This document shows, piece after piece, positions 37,301 through 48,825 of a DNA stretch of 64,000 nucleotides. The position numbers were made by a program, and so were the translations under genes. This stretch comes from Mangifera indica (lineage: Eukaryota; Streptophyta; Magnoliopsida; Sapindales; Anacardiaceae), in contig NC_058156.1 in assembly GCF_011075055.1 (NCBI RefSeq), positions 5,952,001 to 6,016,000 of the forward strand, given 5' to 3'. The first letter of the stretch is position 1, and every line of letters begins with the position of its first letter. The notes beneath the pieces are model-generated. The model had not been told where the DNA came from, ran no database searches, and saw only the letters and a list, made by a program, of their open reading frames with translations.

Positions 37301-38389
37301 TTCTTATCTAATTTGTTTACTATATATGCCTAATATGATATGCACATCTTACTCAGCATTTTTATAGCTTTAACACTGCATATCATCATAATGAGAACTC
37401 AACCTTCTTCCATAGTGAACCACTCTCTACTATCTAAGCTAAACTAAACCTTTTTCTTTTTTAAGTCTATTTATTCCTCATATCTACTCAAGAAGTCCAT
37501 ATTGAGTATCATAGTGAAGTTTAACATGTCTATCACGATCAGGTCAATGTTAACTTTTGATTTCCTAAAGAAACTATCTCTCTAATCATGACATCTATGG
37601 TAATATCTGATTTGAGTCCACTAAAGAATACCTCTAACTTGCCTATATTTGAGTTGGCTACTCCCTAAACATACTTAGCCACAGAGTTCAACTTAGTAAA
37701 TAACTCTTTGACTGACATATTGCCTTGTCTCAAACAAAGGAACTCATAAGCCTTCACATGCATGATATATGTAAATAGGTAGTCACTTTCAAAGACTCAT
37801 ATGAAGTCTGCCTAAGTTATCTATGATACTCAACAAGTCCTATATAACGTCTACCACTATACTTTTTCATCATCCTTAAATAAAAGGTTGACATACTAAA
37901 TTTTGTCTACATTTATCATGGTGTAAATTCTCATGACATCTTTAAGTACTTCTAACCACTCACCAAATGGTAACCTATCTGATACTGCATTGCCTCTGAA
38001 GTTAGGATGCTAATGTCCTATTGAGTCCAAATCTCGATAACTAGAGGTTGTTTAACACTTTTATGTGTCTCTATATTATCTCAGAATTTCCTTTACTATT
38101 CGTCAGATAGTTTCACTGCCTACTAATGGTGCAACTGATGCGTCAGATACCTATCCCTAAGCGTTCTCCTAACACCTCTCATGGTTGGGGAACTCTAGGG
38201 CATCCCTAATCAATTGTGACTAAGGCACTTAAAATACTTTAACTCAATACACGTTTATTATACTTATAGCAATAGGTGTACAGAGGCAACCAATGTTTCA
38301 TGAAAAGCTACTTTCCATCTCTATTATATACTTGACACTTATTAACTAAACACCTTTTTCAGTACCAAGTTATGCTCTGATACCATAAA
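34370..38389 (-). pseudogene. Gypsy interior 2: integrase to gag, minus strand, decayed
   Basis: Read from 38389 on the minus strand: a perfect primer site, then gag (about 38150-37560), protease, reverse transcriptase (about 37150-36450) and RNase H. The RNase H has the clear motif R-RWLELVNDFECEIRYHLGK at 36054-35990 and continues to ALSKK. Integrase follows (about 35850-34600). The order matches interior 1. It is about 4.0 kb, like interior 1 without its insert. Frames are broken throughout. Confidence 0.8.
38374..38385 (-). promoter_or_regulatory. Perfect tRNA-Met primer-binding site of interior 2
   Basis: The minus strand reads TGGTATCAGAGC four bases inside LTR C. It proves the minus orientation and that LTR C is a 5' LTR. 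Confidence 0.92.
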
Positions 38390-40394
38390 TGTAACAACCC
38401 TCTCCAAATATATACTTTAACCAATAATATAACCTGAAAAGACATGCACAACTAGACTACTTAATTTGAAACTTCATAGTTTAATACATGATCACAAATT
38501 CTCAAGCGTGCAAAAATGCGTGATTAAAAGATATTAAAGTACCTCATTTATTAATATTCATAGATAAAGATGTCTGAAATTGAATTGAAATAATATTGGT
38601 GCATAAATAACTATAAAATCATAATTGAATGTCTGAATACATGAATATAGATAAATCTAAATAAAATGACTAATATGCTACTCATCCTTATATAGCTACT
38701 TAATGAACCGATAGATTCCTTACGTGTTCTACTACTTACCTCTACTTGCAAAACACTCAGTAAGTTGGTGACCTTACAACACCTTGAATACTTATAAAAC
38801 TAATAAACCTAGTGTCCCATTTACGAATCTGGGTGTGGTCACAACTTGACACTCTCGTGCTCTAACATAAGCCATCTATAAAGGTTAACAAGGCCTAAGC
38901 TGAAATTGACCTATCTAATGCCTTAGTGAAACCATAAGATACCCTATATGTCATTATTTATCACGTTTTGTACACATTTCATATGGTCTATTAGGCTAGC
39001 TATCTGGAAACCCTGGTCACATGAGGAATAATCTGGTAATAGTCTCTTCCCTTATCATATAAGGTAATCAAAATTGTTGTCTAAACCATCTTGGGATAGC
39101 CCTTACCATAGGTATATATGTGATGCATCTTACTAACAACATAAGAAAATATCTAAAAAGCCACAATCTTTATCATGCACACCTAAATAGACTAAGTGGT
39201 TATGCATTTTAACGTCAAGTGCATGATGTACCTTATGGATATCCAACCCTATTGCTTTCACATATCTTGCTACTTATACATACAGCTAATAGTTATCTAA
39301 ATGTGAACCACTTTCCTTAACTTTTCTAATTTTTTACCTAGATCTGACTTAATCGAGGTCTCATGTCGTTTTCCACATAGTCGGATACTTTTTTTAGTTA
39401 TATTTGGCTTGTCTTTCTTACTAAAGTTTCTTGTTCTTTCCTTTTCCTTCTTTCTCATTTTCTTTGCATTTGAACTAGGGGTAAAATAGTCTTTTAACTA
39501 GATACATGAGGGTATGCCTAAGGTGTAACCATGTGTGTCTCTTTTTAAGTGTGACATCCACAATCGTATATGGCTTTCCTTAGAACAAGCATGTGAAAAT
39601 TACAAAATACCTTAATTTAAACGAATGATACATGGGCATGTATAAGGTCTATTGGTTCTACTAATTTAGGTGAAACTCTAATGATTCCAACACATATCAT
39701 TATATAGAAATAATATCTAAGCATCTTAAACACGTTTTATTAATTAATCACACTTATAATCTCTCAACATCATGAATCATTGACACTATCATCTTTAAAA
39801 TTTAAGATATCATACAAAATCAGTCCATAACATTTGTCAACGAATATAATAACATATAGGCATGTTACAAACATTGAATACTTATCATCACATCATATAT
39901 TTACATTGAAATCATAACTTGTCATTACAAATATTAACCCAGTTGAAAACATGTTTGTTTAGCCATGAGAAGGAGAGGCCAATTTACTTGTCTTCTAAAG
40001 TACAAGCAATCTTTCGCATCGCTATAGTGATTTCTAACAATCAATAGATTTTTTTTTATGATTGTAAGACTCTCCTCTCACTACTCTCTCATTTAGGGAT
40101 AGTTGGTTGTGAAAAGAATGAAATAAATTAGGTTTAACATGTTTTTCTTTTTGTTTGTTAGACGTGGTACACGGGTGTGTGTAGACTCTACACAAGTGTG
40201 TGTCATGTCGTACAACTAAGGCAATACCCATTTATGTCACAATTATTATCTTATTTGATAAATTCAACTTTGCTAACGATACATGACCGTGTAAACCTCT
40301 ATACATGGGTGTATCCCTCTAGAAAACATTAATTAACTCAATTTAAAACAAAAAAAAGACTAAAATGCCCTTGAACTTACCCATGAGTGTTACA
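38390..40394 (-). repeat. LTR C (5' LTR) of the minus-strand gypsy tandem
   Basis: Plus-strand ends are TGTAACAACC and GAGTGTTACA. It is 2005 bp with no insertion. It aligns with LTR A and B and, in reverse, with the plus-strand element's LTRs. Confidence 0.88.
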
Positions 40395-42130
40395 CTCAAA
40401 CCCATACCAAGGTTAGCCCAACAGTAATGACTAGCCAGTTAACTTTCACTCTTGTCCTTTATACACATTGATTGACTCTAGTGTTATGCACTATTTCATT
40501 GCCAGTGGCATAGTAGAGAAACTAAGGCTAAAGCCCACAATTGTCCCATAATTCAGTATAGAGATGCCAGATGGAGTATAATCCCTAGTAACCATATGTT
40601 GATTGGTAAGATTGTTTCTTTAGAAAGTTAAAAGATAGGCATGGACCTGATAGTAATGGACATGCCTAATTTTGATATGATACCTGGTATGGACTTCTTA
40701 AGCATACATGGATAAAGACAAACTACAGAAAGAAAAAAGTCTAGTTCAACCTGGATAATGGAAAACAATTTACCTTTTGAAAAGGTTAAGTTCTCAATGT
40801 GATGATCGATAGTATCAAGGCTAGGAAAATATTGAGAAAGAGGTGCATAGCATACTTGGCGCATATAGTGAATAGATCAAATAAGGCAATCCTGGGTGTA
40901 AAAGATAATCTAGTAGTAAAAAACTTTCTAAATGTTTTCCCTAACAGTCTTCCAAGGTTAACACTTAAGACAGAGGCAGAGTTTAGTAATGAGCTAGGCT
41001 TCGGTATAGTGCCAAATTCCGAGGCAGCATAGAAAATAACCCCAACTAAACTACAAGAGTTGAAGAAATAGTTACTTGTCATGAGGTACACTGATCCAAT
41101 TTGTAAAAAAGAAAGATTGATCGATGAAAATGTGCATCAACTATAAGGAGTTAAACAAAGTAATAATAAAGAATAAGTACCCACTCCTAAAGATAAATAT
41201 ACCCAAAACCATATTTAAAACTAGATATATGCATTTTGAGTTTGTAGTTATGTCATTTAGGTTTATTAATACCTCAGTAGTATTTATAGACCTTATGAAT
41301 AGAGTTTTTCAAGATTTCCTAGACAAATTTCTGGTAGTGTTCACAAATGACATCCTTGTATACTCTAAGACTCAATAGGAGTATGTACAACATTTGATGT
41401 TTGTGTTGCAGAGTTAAAAAAGAGCTAGTTGTATGTTAAATTCTGCAAGTGCAAGTTTTAGCTAAACATAGTGGTTTTTTTTAGACATGTGGTTCTAATA
41501 GATGGTGTTTCGATAAATCCTAGTGAAGTAGAGGCAGTAATAAAGTGGTAAAAGCCCAAGACAACTAAGAAAATAAGGAGTTTCCTTCAACTGACATATT
41601 ATTATAGGCAGTTTGTGAAAGGTTTCACCACGTTAGCCTGACCACTCATAGAGTTAACTCATAAGTATGTTCTTTCAAGTGGTTTGATGTTGAGAGTAGA
41701 GTTTTCAAGAGTTAAAGAAGAGGTTGACATCAAGTCTCATCTTAGCCTTACCAACAGAAGTTGAAGAATATGATCTCTTTACAAATGTCTCACATCAAGG
41801 ATTGACAACAATTTTGATGCAAAATAGTAAATTAATAGCATACACCTTTTACCAGTTGAAAGATTATAAGACTAAGTACTTAACACACAACCCTGAGTTA
41901 ACAATCATTATGTTTGCTCTTAAAATATGTAATATTATTTGTATAAGTTAAGAGTAACATATACAAGGATCATAAGAGCCTTAATCATTTCTTTACCTAG
42001 AAGAAGCTTAATATGATACAAAGGCAGTAGTTATAGTTAGTGAAAGATTATGAGTGTGAAATAAGATACCATCTAGGCAAGGCCAACGTAGTTACAGATG
42101 CTTTAAGTAGAAAAGTAGTTTTATCATAGA
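40395..42130 (+). pseudogene. Plus-strand gypsy: gag end, protease, reverse transcriptase, RNase H
   Basis: The frame shows FIASGIVEKL (protease region, near 40495), then MIPGMDFLS (near 40680). The linker A-K-LRKRCIAYLAHIV at 40799-41032 leads to reverse transcriptase with [11 protein letters not shown] and [17 protein letters not shown]. The catalytic box reads [11 protein letters not shown] (near 41333-41365), with Asn where the first Asp is expected. The palm is shortened, because the segment between the PLL-KI and PKT-F blocks lacks the usual first catalytic Asp motif. RNase H follows (LIAYTFYQLKDYKTKYLTHN at 41840-41900; VKDYECEIRYHLGKANVV at 42040-42095). There are many stops. Confidence 0.85.
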
Positions 42131-43651
42131 TTACTACTTACCAAGAGTTACAATAGAGTTGGTGAGAGAATAGATAGAGGTAATCACAAGGATGTTTACA
42201 AGCATGTAAGTTTAATCATCCCTTTTGGATGAGATTTGTATAAGTTTTGTATCAAATGATTGATATGCCCAGTTGATGCAAAAAGTTATCAAAGGTACCG
42301 AGCTAGATTTCAGTGTTATAGAAGGTATTCTAAGATTTAAAGATTAGGTGTGTGTTTCCTTAAATCAAAGTTTGAGGGATAAGATCCTCACCAAAAGGCA
42401 TAGTTTTCTTTACACTACTACCCTAGGAGTGTAAAGATGTATTAGGATCTAAAAAGATCTTTTTGGTGGTCAGGTATAAAGAAATATATAGTAAATTTTA
42501 TAGCCAAGTTATTAGTGTGTTAACAAGTTAAGGTTGAACACTAGAACCATCAAAACTACTACAGTTTTTTAGTATTCCAAAGTAGAAATGGGAACACATC
42601 TTGATAGACTTTATGGTAAGATTGTCGAGGGTTAGAGAAGGATACGATGCTTTATAGGTCATGGTTGATCGATTGACCAAGTTAGTGTATTTTATTACAG
42701 TTAAAGGCATTATAAGTATGTATCGGGTTTATGTTAAAGAGATAGTTAGACTTCATAGGGTGTTTAGGATAATAGTTTCATATTAGGACACCAAGTTTCT
42801 CTTAACTTTTGGCAGAGTATGTAGAGGTCTTTGAGTATGAGGCTAATATTCAGTACAATTTATCATCCCCAAACAAATAGTCAGACTAAAAGAGTTAACC
42901 AAGTGATCAAGGATATGTTGAGAGCATTTATCTAGATAGATGAGTAAGTTAGATAGATGTGTTACCATTGATGAAGTTTATATACAATAATAGCTACCAA
43001 ACAACTATCAAGATAGCTTTGTATAAGGTTTTGTATGGTAAAAGATATAGATCATCATTGCATTGGGATGAGATAGAAGAGAGAGATGCCCTAAGTTAAA
43101 CTTTGGAACCAAAGATGACCCAAAAGATGATTGAAGATATCATATTTATAAGAGAAGGGATGACATAGGCTTAAGACTGTTAGAAGAGTTATTCAAACCA
43201 AAAGAGATGTTATCTTGAGTTTAGTATAGGTGATAAGGTATTCATTAAAGTAGCCACCTACAAGTATGTTATGAGATTTAATAAGAAAGGCAAGTTAGCA
43301 TCAAGGTTTCTAGGATCATTTGAGGTGTTGAAGTGTGTAAGTAAGGTTATCTACCAACTTGGATTACATTCACAACATGTTCCATGTATCGTTGCTGCGT
43401 AAGTATATTAGTGACTTGACCCATGTGCTCAAAGTTGAAGATGTCAAGCTTAATGATAATTTGGCACATAAGAAACACCTAGTTTGAATCCTAAACAAGT
43501 GAGTTAATGAGCTCATATGTAGAAAGATTCCCTTATTCAAGGTTCTATTAAGGAATCACCGAGTTAAAGAGGCTGCATAAGAGGTTGAGCAAGATATGAG
43601 GCAGTGGTTTCTATAATTTTTTTAATAAATTTTAAGGACAAAATTCATATA
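42131..43651 (+). pseudogene. Plus-strand gypsy: integrase and chromodomain-type tail
   Basis: Integrase fragments in several frames include W-W-IKKYI-FIA-like finger remnants (near 42460), W-WEHILIDFMV (near 42585, first catalytic Asp), YDAL-VMVDRLTKLVYFI (near 42650) and a DTKF motif near 42788. The tail V-T-KYVMRFNKKGKLASRF-GSFEVL (near 43250-43330) is the conserved post-integrase block of chromoviruses. A purine-rich stretch AAGATGAGAGGAT leads into the 3' LTR. Confidence 0.82.
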
Positions 43652-43663
43652 AGATGAGAGGAT

Positions 43664-45917
43664 TGTAACACACACAAGTAAGCCAAAGGGCATTCTAATC
43701 TTTTCCCTTACTTTTAATTGAGCTAAGTAATGTTTTACAAAGTGATACACGTTCTTGTATAAGGGTAAACACAATTGTGTATCATTTGCAAGTTTGAATT
43801 TTTCAAATAAAATTAGAATTGCAATAACATTAGATGTTGCCTTAGTTGTATGACATGACACACGCTTGTGTAGAGTCCATACATATTCGTGTGTCGCGTC
43901 TAGGAGACAAAAATAAAAATGCATTTAACTTATTCTTTTTATTATTTTTCCTTTCACCCAATCACATCGTAACCAAAAAGCAGAAAGAGAAGAGAGTTTT
44001 GGTGAAAGAAGCTCAGAGCACATTAAAAACCATCAGTTATGTCAACGTTTTGCTTTTGGAAGTCAAGTACATATGACTACTTTTTAGCTTGTGAGAAAAT
44101 ATCATTGATTGTTTGTTGCATAACCATAATTATTTAGAATATTATGGGTATGTGAAAACATGTTTTACGTTGGATTATTTAGACTATATGATTAACTATC
44201 ATAATTGGTAGTATTATTAGTTGATTCATGAGTTTTTTGTTTGTATATTGATAATGAATAGGTTGGTTAATATGAAAGAGTGAAAGTATGAAAGTATGTG
44301 TGTGTTATGATGACTTGAAGGATCATAAAGTATTTCCAATGAATCTGTAGTTATGATGCATGAGAAAGATTAACTAAACTGATATTTTGGTGTTATGAAT
44401 AGTTAGATCAAAACCTGTTTAATAAGAATATTGACCATGATATAAGGTCTTGAATGTGATTATATGTGTGTTGGTGCTATAAACTATCATAGGATGTTTA
44501 GATAAATGTATTGAAACCCTTGTATGAAAATGAATGACCGAAATTAATCAGAAAAGCATAGAAAAATGGTAAACACAACGATATCCAGATCATGACACAT
44601 AGCCATATATGAACTCATACATGCTCGTGTGTCCTTAGTTTAAAATAGGAAATTCTACAATTCTTGTGACACATTTTTAGAAAAAACGCACATAATCATA
44701 TGGTATGAGACACATGTCTATGTGTGACTTTATAAAAATGGACGCTGCATTTAAAAAGAGGTACATAGGGGTGGCCCTTACGCATACACTCGTGTAGTTA
44801 GTGAGAAGACTATTTTACTTTTAGTTAAAGCATAATAAGAAAGAACAAAAAGAAAAAGGAAAGAATAAGAGACTCTAGTAAAAAGGACAAGATAGTTATA
44901 ATTAGAAAAAGTATCTAACTATGTAGAAGACAACATCTAACCCTAACTGCGTCAAATTTTTGATAAAAAATTAGAAAAATTAAGGAAAGTGGTTTACATT
45001 TAGTTAAACATTAGCTATGTGCAGAAGTGGCAAGATACATTAAAGGAATAGGGTTGGATACCTATATGATGCATTATGTAATCGACACTAAGGTGTATAG
45101 CTACTTAGTTTACTTCAGGTGTGTATGGTAAAGGATTGTGGCTTTTTAGTTATTCCTCACATGGTCAGTAAGATGTATACCTATTGTAAAGGCCATTCTA
45201 GGATGATTTAGACAATAGTTTTGATTAGCTTATATGATAAGGGAAGAGAGTGCTACCAAATTTTCTCGTATGACCAGGGTATTCCAATTATTTAGCTTAA
45301 TAGGCCATATGGCATGTGCTCAAGGCACGACAGATAATGACACATAAAGTGTCTTATATTTTCACTAGAGCATCAAATATGTCAATTTCAACTTAGCCTT
45401 TAGTAACCATTGTGGATGGCCTATGTTAGGGCACAAAGGTGTCAAGTTATGACCATATCCAGATTCACAAATGGAATTCCAGGTTTATCAATTTATATGT
45501 GTATTCAAGGTGTCAAGAAGTTACCAACTTACTTAAGGTTTTTAACTCATGCATTTATTTTTATTGTTTTGCAAGTAGACGTAAGTAGCAAGGCATATGG
45601 GGGAGTTACATTCCAACTGAGCAATTGCATTACAGTGAGGGGCAAAAACATCATTTCTAGATTTTGCCTTGCTTTTGTGTTTGTGTTTCAATTATGCACA
45701 TTATAAATTTTTAGTCATTTCTTTTCAGACACATCATTGTAATAATGTCATGAATATTTTATAAATTGAGGTATTTATTCAGATTTCACCTTTTTACATA
45801 CTTGAGTATTTATTATCATGCATTAAATTACAAGGTTTTGAATACAATAGTCCAATCATGCACGTCTCTTCGAGTTATATTCCAAGTAGAGGTATGAAAT
45901 TAAATAGTAGTGTTATA
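43664..45917 (+). repeat. 3' LTR of the plus-strand gypsy element
   Basis: It starts TGTAACACAC and ends TAGTGTTATA (2254 bp). It is collinear with 17185-19459 but clearly diverged, so the insertion is old. After it the old copia reverse transcriptase resumes. Confidence 0.88.
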
Positions 45918-46045
45918 GTTTAATTACAAGACTCTTTTGCAATCATTATAGCACTAGTTTCCCATTATGATTTTAAACTTCAATAAATGGATGTAAAAAT
46001 TACCTTTCTCAATGGTAACATTGAAGAAACCATATATATGATGTA
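45918..46045 (+). pseudogene. Old copia reverse transcriptase, continued after the gypsy insertion
   Basis: The bases read Q-DSFAIIIALVSHYDFKLQ, then MDV-I-FLNGNIEETIYM. This matches the young element at 10801-10910 ([34 protein letters not shown]). It follows directly on the sequence broken at 17184. It ends where another LTR begins at 46046. Confidence 0.85.
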
Positions 46046-48825
46046 TGTAACACCCTCCTCTAAAAGTAGTGCTTTCTAGATGGAGATGTCATACATTTAG
46101 ACTATTTAAGCATGCATTCACTTTTAATCTTAATCATTCATACTAAAAAATTTCATCATAGACATCAAAATTACTAAAATACCTTTATATTAATAATACG
46201 TGGAAACATAACAAAAGATGTCCATAAACAAAAATTATACATCATCCAAAACAAAAAAATGTAAAAGGTAGCTAATATGTTAAATAAAAGTCACTTTAGA
46301 GTCTAAAAATAAAATTCACATAATCATGCGTGATAGAAATGTCCATATATAGCCTTTACTCTTACTAACCACTACTGCACCGCAGATGCTATAATCACAT
46401 GTATCTATGTTGGACCCTAGGTGTTTTGATGATAATAAAAACTAAGTAAAATTATCTAACTTGTATATAGTATGAATTTTTTCATGACCAAATTGGATGA
46501 AAGTTTAAAAATGCAAAGGTTTCGGGTTAGTATGCTTATGGAGAACATGTGAAGACCACCTAGAGCATAAAGGATTTCGTACGCCTTGGCTTAAGAAATT
46601 AGATGTCTTAGACTTGATAAAGTATGCCCATGAAAGACCAATGCAGTCTTAGTGTTTGTCTTGTGTACACCTAAGCCCAAGTGCATGTGCACCAAGGTTT
46701 TAAACAATGTTCATCAAGGTTTGAGTACATGTACACCAAGGCCTCAAGTATTGTACACCTAAGCTTAGACTAATGTACACCTAGGTTTGTGCTATGTACA
46801 CCTATGCTTCAAGCTTTTTTTAGATGGTATGACTCCTGTGAGGAGAGTTTTTAGGAGCAGAAGAGGAGATTGATATAAGCTTCCATATTGACTTTGTTGA
46901 TATGACATTAATATAAACGCATCACGTTAGGGTTTGGGAGCAATGTTAATGTAAAGACGTAAAGTGATAACATATGTCTTTCGTTAGTTAAAGGATTATG
47001 AGACTCGGTACTCAACACATGACCTTAAGTTAACAATGATTGTGTTTGCCTTGAAAATTTGGCGATATTATTTGTATGGGGTCAAGAGCAGTTTTTACAC
47101 ATATCACAAGGGTTTAAAATATTTTTTTCACTTAGAATGAGCTCAATATGAGTCAAATTTGGTGGTTAGAGCTAGTAAAAAATTATGACTATGAGATTTG
47201 ATACTGCTTAGGTAAAGCCAACGTGATTGTAGAGCTTTAAGTAGAATAGTAGTCTTGTCACATATTACAACTCATCGTGAGTTACAACAAGAGTTGCTGA
47301 AAGAGTAGATTAAGATAATTAAATGGTAGTTGGTAAGTTTACAAATTTAGTTTACCCTTTTGGATAAGTTTTGATAGCCCAAACAATAGATAATTAATAT
47401 GTTATGATGAGTCATAGAGTTGCCAAGGGTACAAAGGTTGATTTTGGTGTAGTTAAGGACATCTAAGAGGATAAGTTTATGTTCCTTAATATCAGAGTTT
47501 AAGGAACACGATCTTTTCAGAGGTACATAATTTTCTTTACACTGTTTACCCTAAGAGTGTAAAGATGTATCAAGATCTAAAGAGATTAGTCTGGTGGTCA
47601 AGTATGAAAAAAGATATTGCTGACTTTTGGCTAAGTGTTTGATGTGATAACAAGTTAAGATAAAGCATCAAAGACCATCAAGATTATTGTAGCCTCTCAG
47701 TATTTCCAAGTGGAAATGGGAACACATCTGATGGATTTCACGCTTAGATTTAGTTACAATGCTTTGTAGGTAATTATGGATAGAATGACCAAGTTGGCAT
47801 AGTTTATAGTAGTCAAGGATATCGTGAGCATATATTAGCTGGGTTAGTTGTATGTCAAGGAAATATAGAGTACCCAGAAAGATAGTATATGATAAAGACA
47901 CTAGATTCATCTCAGCCTTCTTGTGGAGTTTATAAAGATCCTTGGGTACAAGGTTGACTTTTAGTATAATCTATCATCCCTAGATAAATAGACAAATTGA
48001 AAGGGTTAATTAAGTGATCAAGGACATGTTAGCAAGTTGGATTTAGGTGTTACCTTTAATAAAGTTTGATTACAATAATAGTTAATAGACAACTATCTGA
48101 ATAGCTCTATATAAGTTATTTTATAAGAGAAAATGCAAATCACCTTTGAATTAGGATGAGATAGTAGATATTTGGAATGTCAATTGTTTTCACAAGAGTA
48201 TTAGATATGTTAAGTTCAACTTAGACCTTAGTCATCCAAGATGACATTGTCTATATATAGAGCGCACAAGGGTGTTAAGTTGAGATGGATAGGTATAGAA
48301 GAATGCTAAAGAAACATCCATTAGTAACCATATAGTGAGATAATGAAGGAACACCAAGTTTATAATATGTTATGTGTGGAGTGTTAAGAGGTCACATACT
48401 TACTTAATATTTTTTACTCATGTGTTCCTTTTATCTAGTTTTCCAAGTCAAGGTGAATAACGAGACATGCGGGGAAGTTAGTGGTTCAACTTAAGCTACT
48501 GCATGAGATTGAGAGGCATATTCATCATTTACAATTTATGTTTGAGTTTTATGAGTTTATGTATTCATTTTCAAACTATGTTGTTACTTATGCATTATTT
48601 ATTATGATACGAATTTCAAACATATAATGTATGGATGATGCTTGTGGATTAATTATTTATAAAGTTATTTAGTTTATCTATATATTGCACCTTTTTACAC
48701 ACATATGTGGTTAAAATTGTTAAATCATGTTGTATGTTCATTGTGGTTAAGGAAAAGTTCAAGTTGTATATGTCTCTTTAGGTTATATTCCATGCAAGGG
48801 GATGTACTTAGAGGGGGGTGTTACA
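46046..48825 (+). mobile_element. Rearranged, truncated gypsy element with LTR fragments in opposite orientations
   Basis: The left end (46046-46405) starts TGTAACACCCTCCTC and matches the reverse of a gypsy LTR 3' end. A SIRE-like LTR start (GTTGGACCCTAGG, ATTTTGATGATAATAA-like) lies near 46409 and leads into a minisatellite. From about 46830 plus-strand gypsy RNase H is readable (FALKIWRYYLYG near 47050), then integrase (V-RLVWWSSMKKDIADF near 47580). The integrase breaks off near 48180 into the second half of an LTR that ends GGGGGGTGTTACA at 48825. Flanks ATGTA and TATGT are inconclusive. It is a mosaic of at least two elements. Confidence 0.6.
46664..46816 (+). repeat. Minisatellite, seven copies of a ~22-bp TGTACACCWAGG unit
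   Basis: Units start at 46664, 46686, 46709, 46730, 46752, 46774 and 46795. The core is TGTACACCTAAG, with variants TGTGCACCAAGG and TGTTCATCAAGG. It lies in the SIRE-like LTR fragment. Confidence 0.85.

Larger units (their letters stand above)
20867..40394 (-). mobile_element. Three-LTR tandem of a Ty3-gypsy element, minus strand
   Basis: On the minus strand the order is LTR C (38390-40394), interior 2 (34370-38389), LTR B (30669-34369), interior 1 (25062-30668), LTR A (20867-25061). Both interiors hold gag to integrase in the same orientation. The LTRs are the same family as the host element's LTRs in reverse (shared words such as CATAAGCTAAT and GCATCACAT). The flanks TTTAG (left) and CTCAA (right) do not match. 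LTR-interior-LTR-interior-LTR is what unequal recombination between LTRs, or insertion of one element into another's LTR, can leave. Gag of the plus-strand element resumes after it at 40395. Confidence 0.85.
17185..45917 (+). mobile_element. Ty3-gypsy chromovirus (Tekay/Del-like), plus strand, carrying nested insertions
   Basis: Direct LTRs (17185-19459 and 43664-45917, about 2.25 kb each) start TGTAACA and end TGTTACA or TGTTATA. Between them lie gag, then after a 19.5-kb insertion protease, reverse transcriptase, RNase H, integrase and a C-terminal chromodomain-type tail, the Ty3-gypsy order. Without the 20867-40394 insertion the element is about 9.2 kb. The flanks GTTTT and GTTTA fit a target duplication, and copia reverse transcriptase sequence continues on both sides. 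Long LTRs and the tail suggest the Tekay/Del lineage; that assignment is inference. All coding frames are broken. Confidence 0.88.
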
